Notes under the pieces: generated by a model
Database searches by the model: none
Seen by the model: only the letters and a program-made list of their open reading frames with translations
Told to the model about the DNA's origin: nothing
In this document: positions 16,407 through 25,039 of the stretch, in pieces
How positions within the stretch are numbered: the first letter of the stretch is position 1
Layout: each line of letters opens with the position of its first letter
Program-made: the position numbers and the translations under genes
NCBI RefSeq assembly: GCF_018614055.1
Contig: NZ_JAGGPB010000026.1
Coordinates: 62,001 to 126,000 of the forward strand
Length of the DNA stretch: 64,000 nt
Direction: 5' to 3'
DNA from: Streptomyces sp. ISL-98
Lineage (GTDB): Bacteria > Actinomycetota > Actinomycetes > Streptomycetales > Streptomycetaceae

Positions 16407-18434
16407 GTGACGTCACTTCCTCATCAGGGTCAACACGCCCCCCGCCAGCACCACATGATCGTAAGTGGCGACGACGCGCTCGCTCACCGCCTGGCCGCCG
16501 AACTGCGCGAGGTGTACGGGGAGCAGGTGACCCTCGTCGTGCCGCCCGCCCGCGACTCGCGCCGCCCTCCGGAGCCCCTCGCTGGCCGAGGGCCCGGCCG
16601 GGCGTCCGCCCTGTTAGGGCGGGTGTCCGCCGTCATGAACCGCAACGCCGCCGCCACGGCCAACGCCACCACCCCCGCCGACCCGCACATCGACGACGGC
16701 CCGGCGGACCTCGTGCGCGTCGTGGAGGCGTCGGAGCTCGACGACGTCGCCCTCGCCGAGGCCGGCGTCGAGCAGGCCGCCGCGCTCGCCCTCGTCCACG
16801 ACGACGACGAGATCAACATCCGCGCCGCGCTGACCGCCCGCCGGCTCAACCCCCATCTGCGGCTGGTGATCCGCCTCTACAACCGCAAGCTCGGCCAGCA
16901 TCTCGAAGAACTCCTCGACCAGGCCTCGGCCGTCGCCACACCAGGCCTGAACGCCGCCGACCTGGACGCCGCAACCACCGTCCTCTCGGACGCCGACACC
17001 GCGGCGCCCGCCCTGGCCGCCACCGCCGTCGCGGGCACCAGCAAGGTCGTCCAGGCCGACGGCCTGCTCCTGCGCGCCGTCGAACGCAACCCGCCCGCAC
17101 GCGGCGAAGTCGCCGACCCCGGGCTCTGCACGCTCGCGCTGCTCTCCTCCACCACCACCAACCCCGCCGGGGCCGAGGGTTCGGACCGCAGCGGCGAGGA
17201 AGCCCCGCGCCTGCTGCCCGACGACCGCACTGTCGCCGCCGCGACGGGCCGGGGCACCATCGTGCTCGAAGCCCTCTCCTACACGGGTACGACACCACCG
17301 CCCGGCAGGCTTGCGGGCCGCGGCGTGCCGCTCGCGGAACTCTTCTCCCGCCGCCTCCTGTGGGCCATCGCCGGACTCGCGTCCGCCGTCCTCGGCCTCG
17401 CGGTCGCCTCCTGGCTCACCACCGGCGACCACCCGCTGCACGCCGCCTACGTCACGCTGCTCGACCTCTTCGCGATCAACGACCCCGCGGTGGGCGAAGA
17501 GCTCGACCGCCAGATCCTCCAACTCCTCGCCGGACTCGCCGGGATGCTGCTCCTCCCCGTGCTTTTCGCGGCCGTACTCCAGGTACTCGGCACCCTCCGC
17601 AGCGCCTCCGGGCTGCGCCGCCCGCCGCGCGGGCTCTCCGGTCATGTCGTGCTGCTCGGGCTCGGCAAGGTCGGCACCCGCGTGCTGGCCCGGCTGCGTG
17701 AACTCGACATCCCCGTCGTGTGCGTGGAGGAGGACCCCGAGGCCCGCGGGATTCCGCTCGCCCGCCGCCTGCGCGTACCGACCGTGATCGGCGACGTGAC
17801 GCAGGAGGGCGTCCTGGAGGCCGCCAAGATCCACCGCGCGCACGCCATGCTCGCCCTCACCAGCGCCGACACGACCAACCTCGAAGCCGCCCTGTACGGC
17901 CGCTCCGTCAAGCCCGACCTGCGCGTGGCCCTGCGCCTGTACGACGACGACTTCGCCACCGCCGTCTACCGCACCCTGCGCGCCGCCCACCCCCGCGCCC
18001 TGACCCGCAGCCGCAGCGTGTCCCACCTCGCCGCGCCCGCCTTCGCCGGGGCCATGATGGGGCGTCAGATCCTGGGCGCCATACCGGTCGAGCGCACGGT
18101 GCTGCTCTTCGCCGCGATCGACGTGGCGGGCCAGCCGCTGCTCGAAGGGCGCAAGGTCGCCGACGCCTTCAGCTCCGGCGCGTGGCGCCTGCTGGCCCTG
18201 GACAGCGCCACCCCGGCCGACCGCCGCAGCGATCTGAGCGCCGCACCCGTGGACGACGGCGAAGGCAAAGGCAACGGCACACGGCGACCGCCGCGCCTGA
18301 TCTGGGACCTTGACCCCGGCTACGTACTGCGCCCGGAGGACCGCGTCGTGCTCGCCGCCACCCGCCGGGGCCTCGCCGAACTCCTCGGCAGGCGGCCGGT
18401 TCCGCACGTCGGGGCCGACGGGCGGACGGTCTGA
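16407..18434 (+). CDS. RCK/TrkA-N ion-transport-like membrane protein with a TTA codon
   Basis: 675 residues from a GTG at 16407. An N-terminal half (about 15-200) is RCK/TrkA-N-like; residues 315-337 are a first membrane helix, about 345-362 a pore-like re-entrant stretch, and 370-393 a second helix; then a clear TrkA-N NAD-binding domain starts at GHVVLLGLGKVGTRVLARL, followed by a TrkA-C-like end. This resembles a two-TM potassium channel with RCK domains on both sides, but the expected TVGYGD filter is replaced by LFAINDPA, so potassium selectivity is doubtful. Codon 70 is TTA, the rare Leu codon read by the bldA tRNA, which suggests developmentally timed translation. Confidence 0.85.
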   Translation: MTSLPHQGQHAPRQHHMIVSGDDALAHRLAAELREVYGEQVTLVVPPARDSRRPPEPLAGRGPGRASALLGRVSAVMNRNAAATANATTPADPHIDDGPADLVRVVEASELDDVALAEAGVEQAAALALVHDDDEINIRAALTARRLNPHLRLVIRLYNRKLGQHLEELLDQASAVATPGLNAADLDAATTVLSDADTAAPALAATAVAGTSKVVQADGLLLRAVERNPPARGEVADPGLCTLALLSSTTTNPAGAEGSDRSGEEAPRLLPDDRTVAAATGRGTIVLEALSYTGTTPPPGRLAGRGVPLAELFSRRLLWAIAGLASAVLGLAVASWLTTGDHPLHAAYVTLLDLFAINDPAVGEELDRQILQLLAGLAGMLLLPVLFAAVLQVLGTLRSASGLRRPPRGLSGHVVLLGLGKVGTRVLARLRELDIPVVCVEEDPEARGIPLARRLRVPTVIGDVTQEGVLEAAKIHRAHAMLALTSADTTNLEAALYGRSVKPDLRVALRLYDDDFATAVYRTLRAAHPRALTRSRSVSHLAAPAFAGAMMGRQILGAIPVERTVLLFAAIDVAGQPLLEGRKVADAFSSGAWRLLALDSATPADRRSDLSAAPVDDGEGKGNGTRRPPRLIWDLDPGYVLRPEDRVVLAATRRGLAELLGRRPVPHVGADGRTV

Positions 18435-18488
18435 CCCCTCGCATCAGTGCCTCAACGGCCGGTTCCTTTCCGGTTTCCGGCAATCCTT

Positions 18489-19583
18489 ATGCTGGAACGT
18501 GTGACGGAACGAGCGGTGTCCCAAGAGGTGTCCGAGGAGCATTCCGAGGAGTACCTGGACGGCTATGCCCGGATCCTGGCGGACGTCTCCGCCACCGGCC
18601 GCCGTCTGACCCGCAGCGAACTGGACTCGCGCCGCGCCCTCGGGGAACGCGCCGCCGAAGCCGGCCACGGCCTGCGCGCCCTCGTCGGCCGGCACCTGGC
18701 GGCCACCCGCGCCGCCTGGCCGCATGCCACCGCCTCTCACGACAGGGTCCTCGCCGCCGTGGAGCAGGCCGTCGACGCCTTCGCCGAGGGGTACGAGAGG
18801 GCCCAGTATCTGGCCGTACGCCAGGAGGAGGCGGCCAGGCGCGAGTTCATCGACGACCTCCTCCACGGGCGAAGCGACCTGGGCCGACTCTCCGCGCGCG
18901 CCGAGCGCTTCGGCCTGCGGCTCTCGCAGGCCCACGCCGTCGCGGTCGCCGAGGGCGCCGAAGCGTACGAGGACACCGACGCGGTCACCCGCCGGGTGGA
19001 CGCCGAACTCATAGGCCGCTTCGGCGACCGGCGCATCCTGCTCGCCACCAAGGACGGCCGGCTGATCTGCATCGTCCCCGGCGACCAGGCCGACGTGCTC
19101 GGCCACTTCGCGAAGCGGGCGCACGACGCCACGAACGGCGGCCGCGTCGCCATCGGCCGCGCGCACCCGGGCGCGGGCGGCGTGGTCCACTCGTACGAAG
19201 AAGCGCTCAGCGCCCTCGAACTGGCCGACCGCATGGCGATCGACGAACCCGTCCTGCGCGCCGCCGACCTGCTGGTCTTCCCGGTCCTCACCCGTGACCG
19301 GCAGGCCATGGCCGACCTCGTGGTGAGCGCGCTCGGCCCCCTCCGGAAGGCCCGCGGCGGCGCCGGGCCACTGCTGGAGACGCTCAGCGTGTACTTCGAC
19401 TCCGGCTGCGTGGCGGCCGAGGCGGCCCGGCGGCTCAGCCTGAGCGTGCGGGCGCTGACGTACCGGCTGGAGCGCATTCAGCAGCTCACCGGATCCGACC
19501 CGGCGGACCCGCTGCACCGCTACACGCTCCAGACCGCCGTGATCGGCGCGCGGCTGCTCGACTGGCCCGCCAAGGACATCTGA
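18489..19583 (+). CDS. PucR/CdaR-type transcriptional regulator
   Basis: 364 residues from the ATG at 18489 (a GTG at 18501 is an alternative). The middle (about 170-280) looks like the GGDEF-like CdaR domain, and the C-terminus LLETLSVYFDSGCVAAEAARRLSLSVRALTYRLERIQQLTG (in part) is the PucR helix-turn-helix, which binds DNA as a dimer. Such regulators control purine, amino acid or developmental genes. No clear target is adjacent: it stands alone, 54 bases after the RCK-type gene and upstream of the DUF5819 gene. Confidence 0.88.
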   Translation: MLERVTERAVSQEVSEEHSEEYLDGYARILADVSATGRRLTRSELDSRRALGERAAEAGHGLRALVGRHLAATRAAWPHATASHDRVLAAVEQAVDAFAEGYERAQYLAVRQEEAARREFIDDLLHGRSDLGRLSARAERFGLRLSQAHAVAVAEGAEAYEDTDAVTRRVDAELIGRFGDRRILLATKDGRLICIVPGDQADVLGHFAKRAHDATNGGRVAIGRAHPGAGGVVHSYEEALSALELADRMAIDEPVLRAADLLVFPVLTRDRQAMADLVVSALGPLRKARGGAGPLLETLSVYFDSGCVAAEAARRLSLSVRALTYRLERIQQLTGSDPADPLHRYTLQTAVIGARLLDWPAKDI

Positions 19584-19640
19584 GCCGCCGGATACCCTGG
19601 GCCCCGTTGTGATTCAAGGGCACCATGAGGAGAAACCGCC

Positions 19641-20261
19641 GTGGCCGAGTCCGCCATACCGCCGCCCGACCCACTCGCTCCCACAGGCATGCCTCTTGGA
19701 GCCGCGCGGCGCAGGCTCGTCCGGATCTTCACGGCTTTTGTTGCGCTGATCGCACTGATTCACTCCAGCATGCTGCTGCTCTACGTCGCCACGGACTTCC
19801 CGCTCTCCAAGACCTATACAAAACAGGTCAATGGGTGGATGCGGCCGCTTTTCCCGCAGGACTGGAGCATTTTCGCCCCGGAGCCTTCGAAGTTCAATCA
19901 GCATCTTGAAGTGCGCGCCAACGTCGACGGCACATTCGGCCGGTGGATCGACCTCACCGCACACGACAACGCGGCGTACCGGGGCGAAGTGCTCCCCAGC
20001 ATCGAAGACCAGCTCGTGCTGCGCCGGGCCATTTCCCAGTACCGGACGAACGCGGCACGCGGGAATGCGACCGAGGCCACCGGCCGCTCGGCGCGCTATC
20101 TGCTCAACGTCATTCTGGTCAGGCTCGACGACATGGGGGAGAAGCCGGGTCAGGCCGTCCAACTCCGTCTGAAAAGCACCCGGATACCGCCGCCCGGATA
20201 CCAGGGTTCCGTCATGCGCCCGCAGTATCGGACTCTCGGATACTGGAAGGTCCGCTCATGA
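19641..20261 (+). CDS. DUF5819 family membrane-anchored protein
   Basis: 206 residues from a GTG with a good Shine-Dalgarno (GAGGAGAA, 14 bases upstream to the start). One membrane helix near residues 28-50 is followed by an extracytoplasmic domain; FPQDWSIFAPEPSKFNQHLEVRA is the conserved DUF5819 core. The biochemical function is unknown. Its stop overlaps the HTTM gene's ATG, so the two are coupled and probably physically associated. The sequence is notably richer in A and T than its neighbours (Lys, Tyr, Ile codons). Confidence 0.87.
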   Translation: MAESAIPPPDPLAPTGMPLGAARRRLVRIFTAFVALIALIHSSMLLLYVATDFPLSKTYTKQVNGWMRPLFPQDWSIFAPEPSKFNQHLEVRANVDGTFGRWIDLTAHDNAAYRGEVLPSIEDQLVLRRAISQYRTNAARGNATEATGRSARYLLNVILVRLDDMGEKPGQAVQLRLKSTRIPPPGYQGSVMRPQYRTLGYWKVRS

Positions 20262-21370
20262 CCGTACGTGCAGCCCTCGCCCTCGGACGGGAATCCGCGG
20301 GAGGCCTCGGCCGCCAAGTCGCCGGGAGGGCCAGGAATCTGACCCTCCAGCCGCTCGCCCTCTACAGCGCGGCCGCGATCCGTATCGGCCTCGCCGGGCT
20401 CTACCTGATCCACCTGCTCCGCGAATCGGTACGCGCCGACCGGCTCTGGGGGCCGGGATCCCCGTTCACCCCGGAGCTCTTCGACCAGACGATGAAGGCC
20501 CGGGGCTGGGACGGCGCGTTCTCCTGGTGGTACTCCCTCCTCGCCACGGACAGCTCGCTCGTCTTCTGGTCCTGGTACGCGCTGGCCGTCGTGGTGAGCG
20601 CGCTGCTGATGCTCGGCTGGCACACCCGCGCGACGGCCCCCGCCTTCTGCTTCCTCGTGGTGGCCTTCTACATCCGTGGATCCATGGCCAACAGCGGCTG
20701 GGCACTGCTGAGTCTGCTGTTCGCCAATTTCCTTGTTTTCGTCGCCTCGGGCCGCCACTGGTCACTGGACGCGCGCCGCCGGGCCCGCAGCAAGGGAACC
20801 TCGAAATTCGTGTTCTGGGGCGCGGAGACGGAGGAACTCCGCCGGCGCATGGTCACCGTTCTGCACAACGGCGGCATGGCGATGATCGCCCTCCAGGTGG
20901 TGGTCATCTACGGTTCCGCGGCCATGTACAAAATCCAGGGCGAGTCCTGGCGCAATGGCACGGCCCTCTATTACTCGATGATGTACGACGACTTCTCCAC
21001 CTGGCCTGAACTCTCGGCCTGGGTGGCGAGTTACGGGACGTTCGCGGCCGTCATGGCGTACGTCACCGTATTCTCCCAGATGCTTTTCCCTGCGCTCGTA
21101 TTCAACCGGCGCCTCAAGTACTGCATCCTTGTCGTCATGCTGGCCACGCATATCGGGATCGGCATTCTGATGGCGCTGCCGATGTTCTCCGCCATCACCA
21201 TCGTCGGCGACCTGGTCTTTCTGCCGACCACGTTCTGGCTGGCCGCGACGCGCCTGGTCCGGACGCTGCGGGCGCGGGAGGAGAAGCCCGAAGAGACAGT
21301 CCGGCCACCCCGTGAAGCGGAAGCGGAAGCGGAGGCCGAGGCCGAGGTCGAGGTCAGCTCCTCGGCGTAG
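20258..21370 (+). CDS. HTTM-domain (vitamin K carboxylase-like) membrane protein
   Basis: 370 residues with about nine hydrophobic segments. The ATG at 20258 overlaps the preceding gene's stop (ATGA). AAIRIGLAGLYLIHLL, the GPGSPF loop, LLMLGWHTRATAP and YGSAAMYKIQGESWRNGTALYY are typical of the HTTM domain shared with vitamin-K-dependent gamma-carboxylases. Whether it has carboxylase-like chemistry is unknown. Partner DUF5819 may be its substrate or cofactor protein (inference). The C-terminus is an acidic EAEAEAEAEAEVEV tail encoded by seven tandem hexamers. Confidence 0.87.
   Translation: MTVRAALALGRESAGGLGRQVAGRARNLTLQPLALYSAAAIRIGLAGLYLIHLLRESVRADRLWGPGSPFTPELFDQTMKARGWDGAFSWWYSLLATDSSLVFWSWYALAVVVSALLMLGWHTRATAPAFCFLVVAFYIRGSMANSGWALLSLLFANFLVFVASGRHWSLDARRRARSKGTSKFVFWGAETEELRRRMVTVLHNGGMAMIALQVVVIYGSAAMYKIQGESWRNGTALYYSMMYDDFSTWPELSAWVASYGTFAAVMAYVTVFSQMLFPALVFNRRLKYCILVVMLATHIGIGILMALPMFSAITIVGDLVFLPTTFWLAATRLVRTLRAREEKPEETVRPPREAEAEAEAEAEVEVSSSA
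21314..21355 (+). repeat. Hexanucleotide tandem repeat (7 units) in the HTTM gene
   Basis: Three GAAGCG, two GAGGCC and two GAGGTC units follow in frame, encoding alternating Glu-Ala/Glu-Val. Units of 6 bases change the tail length without frameshift. Confidence 0.9.
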
Positions 21371-21378
21371 GCGGTGGT

Positions 21379-21390
21379 GTGGAATTCCAC
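21379..21390. promoter_or_regulatory. 12-bp perfect palindrome GTGGAATTCCAC
   Basis: A perfect palindrome 64 bases upstream of the FAD oxidoreductase start, in the 83-base gap after the HTTM gene. It could be a repressor site for that gene, but contains an EcoRI-type core that may be chance. Confidence 0.35.
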
Positions 21391-21453
21391 GTCGGGTCGA
21401 GCGGTGCTGCGCTGGGCAGACTGCAATGACAGCTACCGGTCAGAGGGGGCGGC

Positions 21454-22857
21454 ATGGCGGACTTCGCGGTGATCGGCGGCGGCATCGGCGGCCTCGCGGC
21501 GGCGCTCCTCACCGCCCGGCGCGGCCACCGGGTGACCGTCTTCGAACGGGACAGCCGCGCGCCGGGCCACGACCTCGACCAGGACTTCTTCGACTGGCGG
21601 CGCCCCGGCGTACCGCAGGCCGCCCAGCCCCACCACCTGCTCGGCGCCGCCCGCGCCGTACTCCTGGCCGAGGCTCCCGATGTGTACGAAAGCGCCCTGC
21701 GGCTCGGCGCCCGCGAACGGCACGAACTGGACTGGTTCGACGAGCGCCCCCCGCACCGCCCCGGCGACGAGAACCTGGTCGTGCTCCAGGCCCGCCGCAT
21801 CGTCCTCGAAACCGCGCTCACCGACGCACTCCGGGCCGAGCCGCGAGCCCATGTGCGGTACGGCGAACCGGTCACCGGGCTGCTCGTCGACCCGTCCGCG
21901 AGCCCCCCGCGCGTGCGCGGCGTACGTACGCAACTCGGGGCGTACGAAGCCGAGTTGGTGATCGACGCGGGCGGCCGCCGCTGTGGTACGGGGGACTGGC
22001 TGACCGGGGCGGGCTGCCGGCCCCCGGTGGTGGAGCGGCACCGTACCGGCATCGCGTACTTCTGCCGCTGGTACCGCCTGCCCGACGGGCGGCTCGACGG
22101 CCCCACCAGGCCCTGGACCGTGACCGGCGGGACCTTCGCGGGCTGCGCCGTCTTCCCCGCCGACAACGGGCTGTTCGCCGTCACCCTCTTCGTCCACACC
22201 GAGGACCCGTCGCGCGGCTCGCTGCGCGACCCGGCCGTCTTCGAGGCGGCGGCCCGTACGTTCCCGCCCGGGGCGGCCTGGCTGGAGCTGGGGGCCGAGC
22301 CGCTCTGCCCGGTCCTGGCAACGGCCGGGCTCGACAACCGGTGGAGCGCACTCGTCGACGAACAGGGCCCGGTCGCCGCGGGCATCGTCGGCATCGGCGA
22401 CTCCATCACCCACACCAACCCGACCATGGCGCAGGGCGCATCGCTCGCGCTGTGGGCGGCGCACAGGCTCGCGCGCGAAGTGGACGGGGAGCGGGGCCGG
22501 GACCCCGGCTCGCCGGACTTCGCCGCCGACCACCACGACTGGGCGATGCGGACCCTCAAGCCCTGGTTCGACTTCCAGGTCGTCACCGACAGTGCGATCG
22601 GCGAGCGCTTCGCCAACCGGGAGTTCCGTGCCGGGCCGGCCCGCGAGATGGCGGCCTTGTTCGAGTGCGCGCTGGTGGACCCGGAGGTGATGCGGGCGCG
22701 CGCCAGGGTCCGGCACCTGGCGGCGACGCCGACCGAGGCGTACGGAGCCCCGGAGGTCAGGGAACGGGTCGAGTCGTGGCTCGCCGCGCATCCGGACTAC
22801 GTGCCGAACGCGGTGGGCCCCGACCGAAAGGAGTGGGAGAAGATCACCGCGACCTGA
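21454..22857 (+). CDS. FAD-dependent oxidoreductase (monooxygenase/halogenase-like fold)
   Basis: 467 residues from the ATG at 21454. ADFAVIGGGIGGLAAALLTARRGHRVTVFERDS is the FAD Rossmann start, and GIGDSITHTNPTMAQGASLALWAAHRLAREV is the second FAD motif (GD...) near the C-terminal third. It lacks the WxWxIP motif of flavin halogenases, so it is best described as a group-A-monooxygenase-like flavoprotein of unknown substrate. Its last 14 bases overlap the 3' end of the convergent ligase gene. Confidence 0.87.
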   Translation: MADFAVIGGGIGGLAAALLTARRGHRVTVFERDSRAPGHDLDQDFFDWRRPGVPQAAQPHHLLGAARAVLLAEAPDVYESALRLGARERHELDWFDERPPHRPGDENLVVLQARRIVLETALTDALRAEPRAHVRYGEPVTGLLVDPSASPPRVRGVRTQLGAYEAELVIDAGGRRCGTGDWLTGAGCRPPVVERHRTGIAYFCRWYRLPDGRLDGPTRPWTVTGGTFAGCAVFPADNGLFAVTLFVHTEDPSRGSLRDPAVFEAAARTFPPGAAWLELGAEPLCPVLATAGLDNRWSALVDEQGPVAAGIVGIGDSITHTNPTMAQGASLALWAAHRLAREVDGERGRDPGSPDFAADHHDWAMRTLKPWFDFQVVTDSAIGERFANREFRAGPAREMAALFECALVDPEVMRARARVRHLAATPTEAYGAPEVRERVESWLAAHPDYVPNAVGPDRKEWEKITAT

Positions 22858-23920
22858 GGACGTCCGCGAGGTCGTAGCTGACCGGCTCCTCCAACTGGGC
22901 GTACGTACAGCTCTCGGGCGTACGGTCCTCCCGCCACCGGCGGAACCGGGCGGTGTGCCGGAAACGGTCGCCCTCCATGTGGTCGTACGCCACCTCGCAC
23001 ACGGCCTCCGGCCGCAACGGCACCCACGACAGGTCCTTCTTGCCCGACCAGCGGCTCGGGGCGCCGGGCATCCGGCTCTGCTCATGGGCGGACTCGTCCG
23101 ACCAGGTGGCCCACGGGTGGCCCTCGGCCTCGGGCGACTCCATGCGCAGCGGTCCCAGTTCGGCCACCAGCTCCTCGCGACGGCGCATCGGGAACGCCGC
23201 GGACACCCCTACGTGCTGGAGTGTGCCCGCGTCGTCGTACAGGCCGAGGAGCAGCGAGCCGACGACGGGGCCGCTCTTGTGGAACCGGTATCCGGCGACG
23301 ACGCAGTCCGCGGTTCGCTCGTGCTTGATCTTGTACATCAGGCGGGTGTCCTGGCGGTACGGCATGGCCTGCGGCTTGGCCACCACACCGTCGAGACCGG
23401 CGCCCTCGTACTGCTGAAACCACTCGCGGGCCACCTCGATGTCGGTGGTCGCGGGCACCAGATGAACCGGGGCGGGCGCTCCGTCGAGTGCGCCGGTCAG
23501 GGTGGCGCGGCGGTCCTTGAACGGGGCGTCGACCAGCGAGTCGTTGCCTAGAGCCAGCAGGTCGAACGCGATGAAGCTGGCCGGAGTGCGCTCGGCGAGC
23601 AGCCTCACGCGGGAATCCGCCGGGTGGATGCGCTCGCTGAGACGGTCGAAGTCGAGCCTGCCCTCGTAGGCGATCACGATCTCGCCGTCCATGACACAGC
23701 GGTCGGGCAGCGCCGCGAGCAGCGAATCGACGAGCTCGGGAAAGTAGCGGGTCAGCGGCTTGCCCGACCTGCTGCCGATCTCCACCTCGTCGCCGTCGCG
23801 AAAGACGATCGCCCGGAAGCCGTCCCACTTGGCCTCGTAGTGCATGCCGGGGCCGGGCGGGATCTCGGCCACCGACTTGGCCAGCATCGGTTTCACGGGC
23901 GGCATCACCGGCAGGTCCAT
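22844..23920 (-). CDS. ligC: ATP-dependent DNA ligase, LigC type
   Basis: 358 residues. The nucleotidyltransferase motif I EAKWDGFRAIVF places the AMP-accepting lysine at residue 31; DGEIVIAYEGRLDFDRLSERI, FDLLALG, EGAGLDGVVAKP and MYKIKHERTADCVV cover the remaining ligase motifs, and an OB-fold with an incomplete linker region follows. Actinobacterial LigC proteins join DNA breaks, mainly as a backup route in non-homologous end joining. It is divergent from the polymerase gene at 24019, a common pairing; no Ku gene is in the window. Its 3' end overlaps the convergent flavoprotein by 14 bases. Confidence 0.93.
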   Translation of the reverse strand: MDLPVMPPVKPMLAKSVAEIPPGPGMHYEAKWDGFRAIVFRDGDEVEIGSRSGKPLTRYFPELVDSLLAALPDRCVMDGEIVIAYEGRLDFDRLSERIHPADSRVRLLAERTPASFIAFDLLALGNDSLVDAPFKDRRATLTGALDGAPAPVHLVPATTDIEVAREWFQQYEGAGLDGVVAKPQAMPYRQDTRLMYKIKHERTADCVVAGYRFHKSGPVVGSLLLGLYDDAGTLQHVGVSAAFPMRRREELVAELGPLRMESPEAEGHPWATWSDESAHEQSRMPGAPSRWSGKKDLSWVPLRPEAVCEVAYDHMEGDRFRHTARFRRWREDRTPESCTYAQLEEPVSYDLADVLRSR

Positions 23921-24018
23921 ACACCGATTCTGCGGGCATTTGCCCTGAAATGCTCGGCATGCATCCCCCTTCTGCCCTCGGTATGCGTCATATGGCCGTC
24001 CGGCTTAGCGTGGCGGAC

Positions 24019-25035
24019 ATGGGTGATGCGGTGGAGCTGACAGCCGGCGGGCGGACCGTACGGCTGTCCAGCCCCGACAAGATCTACTTCCCGGAGCGCG
24101 GCTACACCAAGTGGGACGTGGCCCAGTACTTCCTTGCCGTCGGCGACGGAATCACCCGCGCCCTGCGCGATCGCCCGACCACGCTCCAGCGCTTCATCGA
24201 AGGCATCGAGGGCGAGTTCTTCTACCAGAAGCGCGCCCCCAAGAACCTGCCCGACTGGATCCCCACCGCCCGCATCGCCTTCCCCAGCGGCCGCGAGGCG
24301 CACGAGATCTGCCCCACCGAACCGGCCGCCGTCATCTGGGCGGCGAACCTGGGATGCCTCACCTTCCACCCCTGGCCGGTACGCCGCGAACGCACCGAAC
24401 ACCCCGACGAACTGCGCATCGACCTCGACCCCCAGCCCGGCACGGACTTCGCGGACGCCGTCAGAGTCGCCCACGAACTCCATACGCTCCTCGACGAGCA
24501 GGGCCTGCGCGGCTGGCCCAAGACCTCCGGCGGACGCGGCCTCCACGTCTTCGTCCCGATCGAACCCCGCTGGACGTTCCCCCAGGTACGCCGCGCCGCG
24601 ATCGCCGTCGGCCGCGAACTGGAACGGCGGATGCCGGGCCGGGTGACCACCGCCTGGTGGAAGGAGGAGCGCGGCGAGCGGATCTTCGTGGACTACAACC
24701 AGACAGCCCGCGACCGTACGATCGCCTCCGCCTACTCCGTGCGGCCGTACCCCCACGCACCCGTCTCGGCGCCGCTGACCTGGGACGAACTCGACGAGGC
24801 CGTGCCCCAGGACTTCGACCTGGTCACCATGCCGACGCGCTTCGCCGAACTGGGCGACATCCACGCCGACATGGACGACCACGCCTTCGGCCTGGAGGGC
24901 CTCCTGGAACTCGCCGCCCGCGACGAACGCGACCACGGCCTCGGCGAGCTGCCGTACCCGCCGGACTACCCGAAGATGCCGGGCGAGCCGAAGCGCGTCC
25001 AGCCGAGCCGGGCGAAGCACAAGAAGGAAGAATGA
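24019..25035 (+). CDS. LigD-type polymerase/primase domain protein (NHEJ)
   Basis: 338 residues from the ATG at 24019 (ATG 23992 would add 9 residues; the bases just upstream look like a -10 box, favouring the later start). This is a stand-alone archaeo-eukaryotic primase-type polymerase: SPDKIYFPERGYTKWDVAQYF, catalytic LRIDLDPQPG with Asp135 and Asp137, TSGGRGLHVFVP, and VDYNQTARDRTIASAYSVRP with the third metal Asp. It fills in ends with NTPs or dNTPs during end joining. Divergent from ligC across 98 bases, so ligase and polymerase are separate polypeptides rather than one LigD. Confidence 0.93.
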   Translation: MGDAVELTAGGRTVRLSSPDKIYFPERGYTKWDVAQYFLAVGDGITRALRDRPTTLQRFIEGIEGEFFYQKRAPKNLPDWIPTARIAFPSGREAHEICPTEPAAVIWAANLGCLTFHPWPVRRERTEHPDELRIDLDPQPGTDFADAVRVAHELHTLLDEQGLRGWPKTSGGRGLHVFVPIEPRWTFPQVRRAAIAVGRELERRMPGRVTTAWWKEERGERIFVDYNQTARDRTIASAYSVRPYPHAPVSAPLTWDELDEAVPQDFDLVTMPTRFAELGDIHADMDDHAFGLEGLLELAARDERDHGLGELPYPPDYPKMPGEPKRVQPSRAKHKKEE

Positions 25036-25039
25036 GCCG

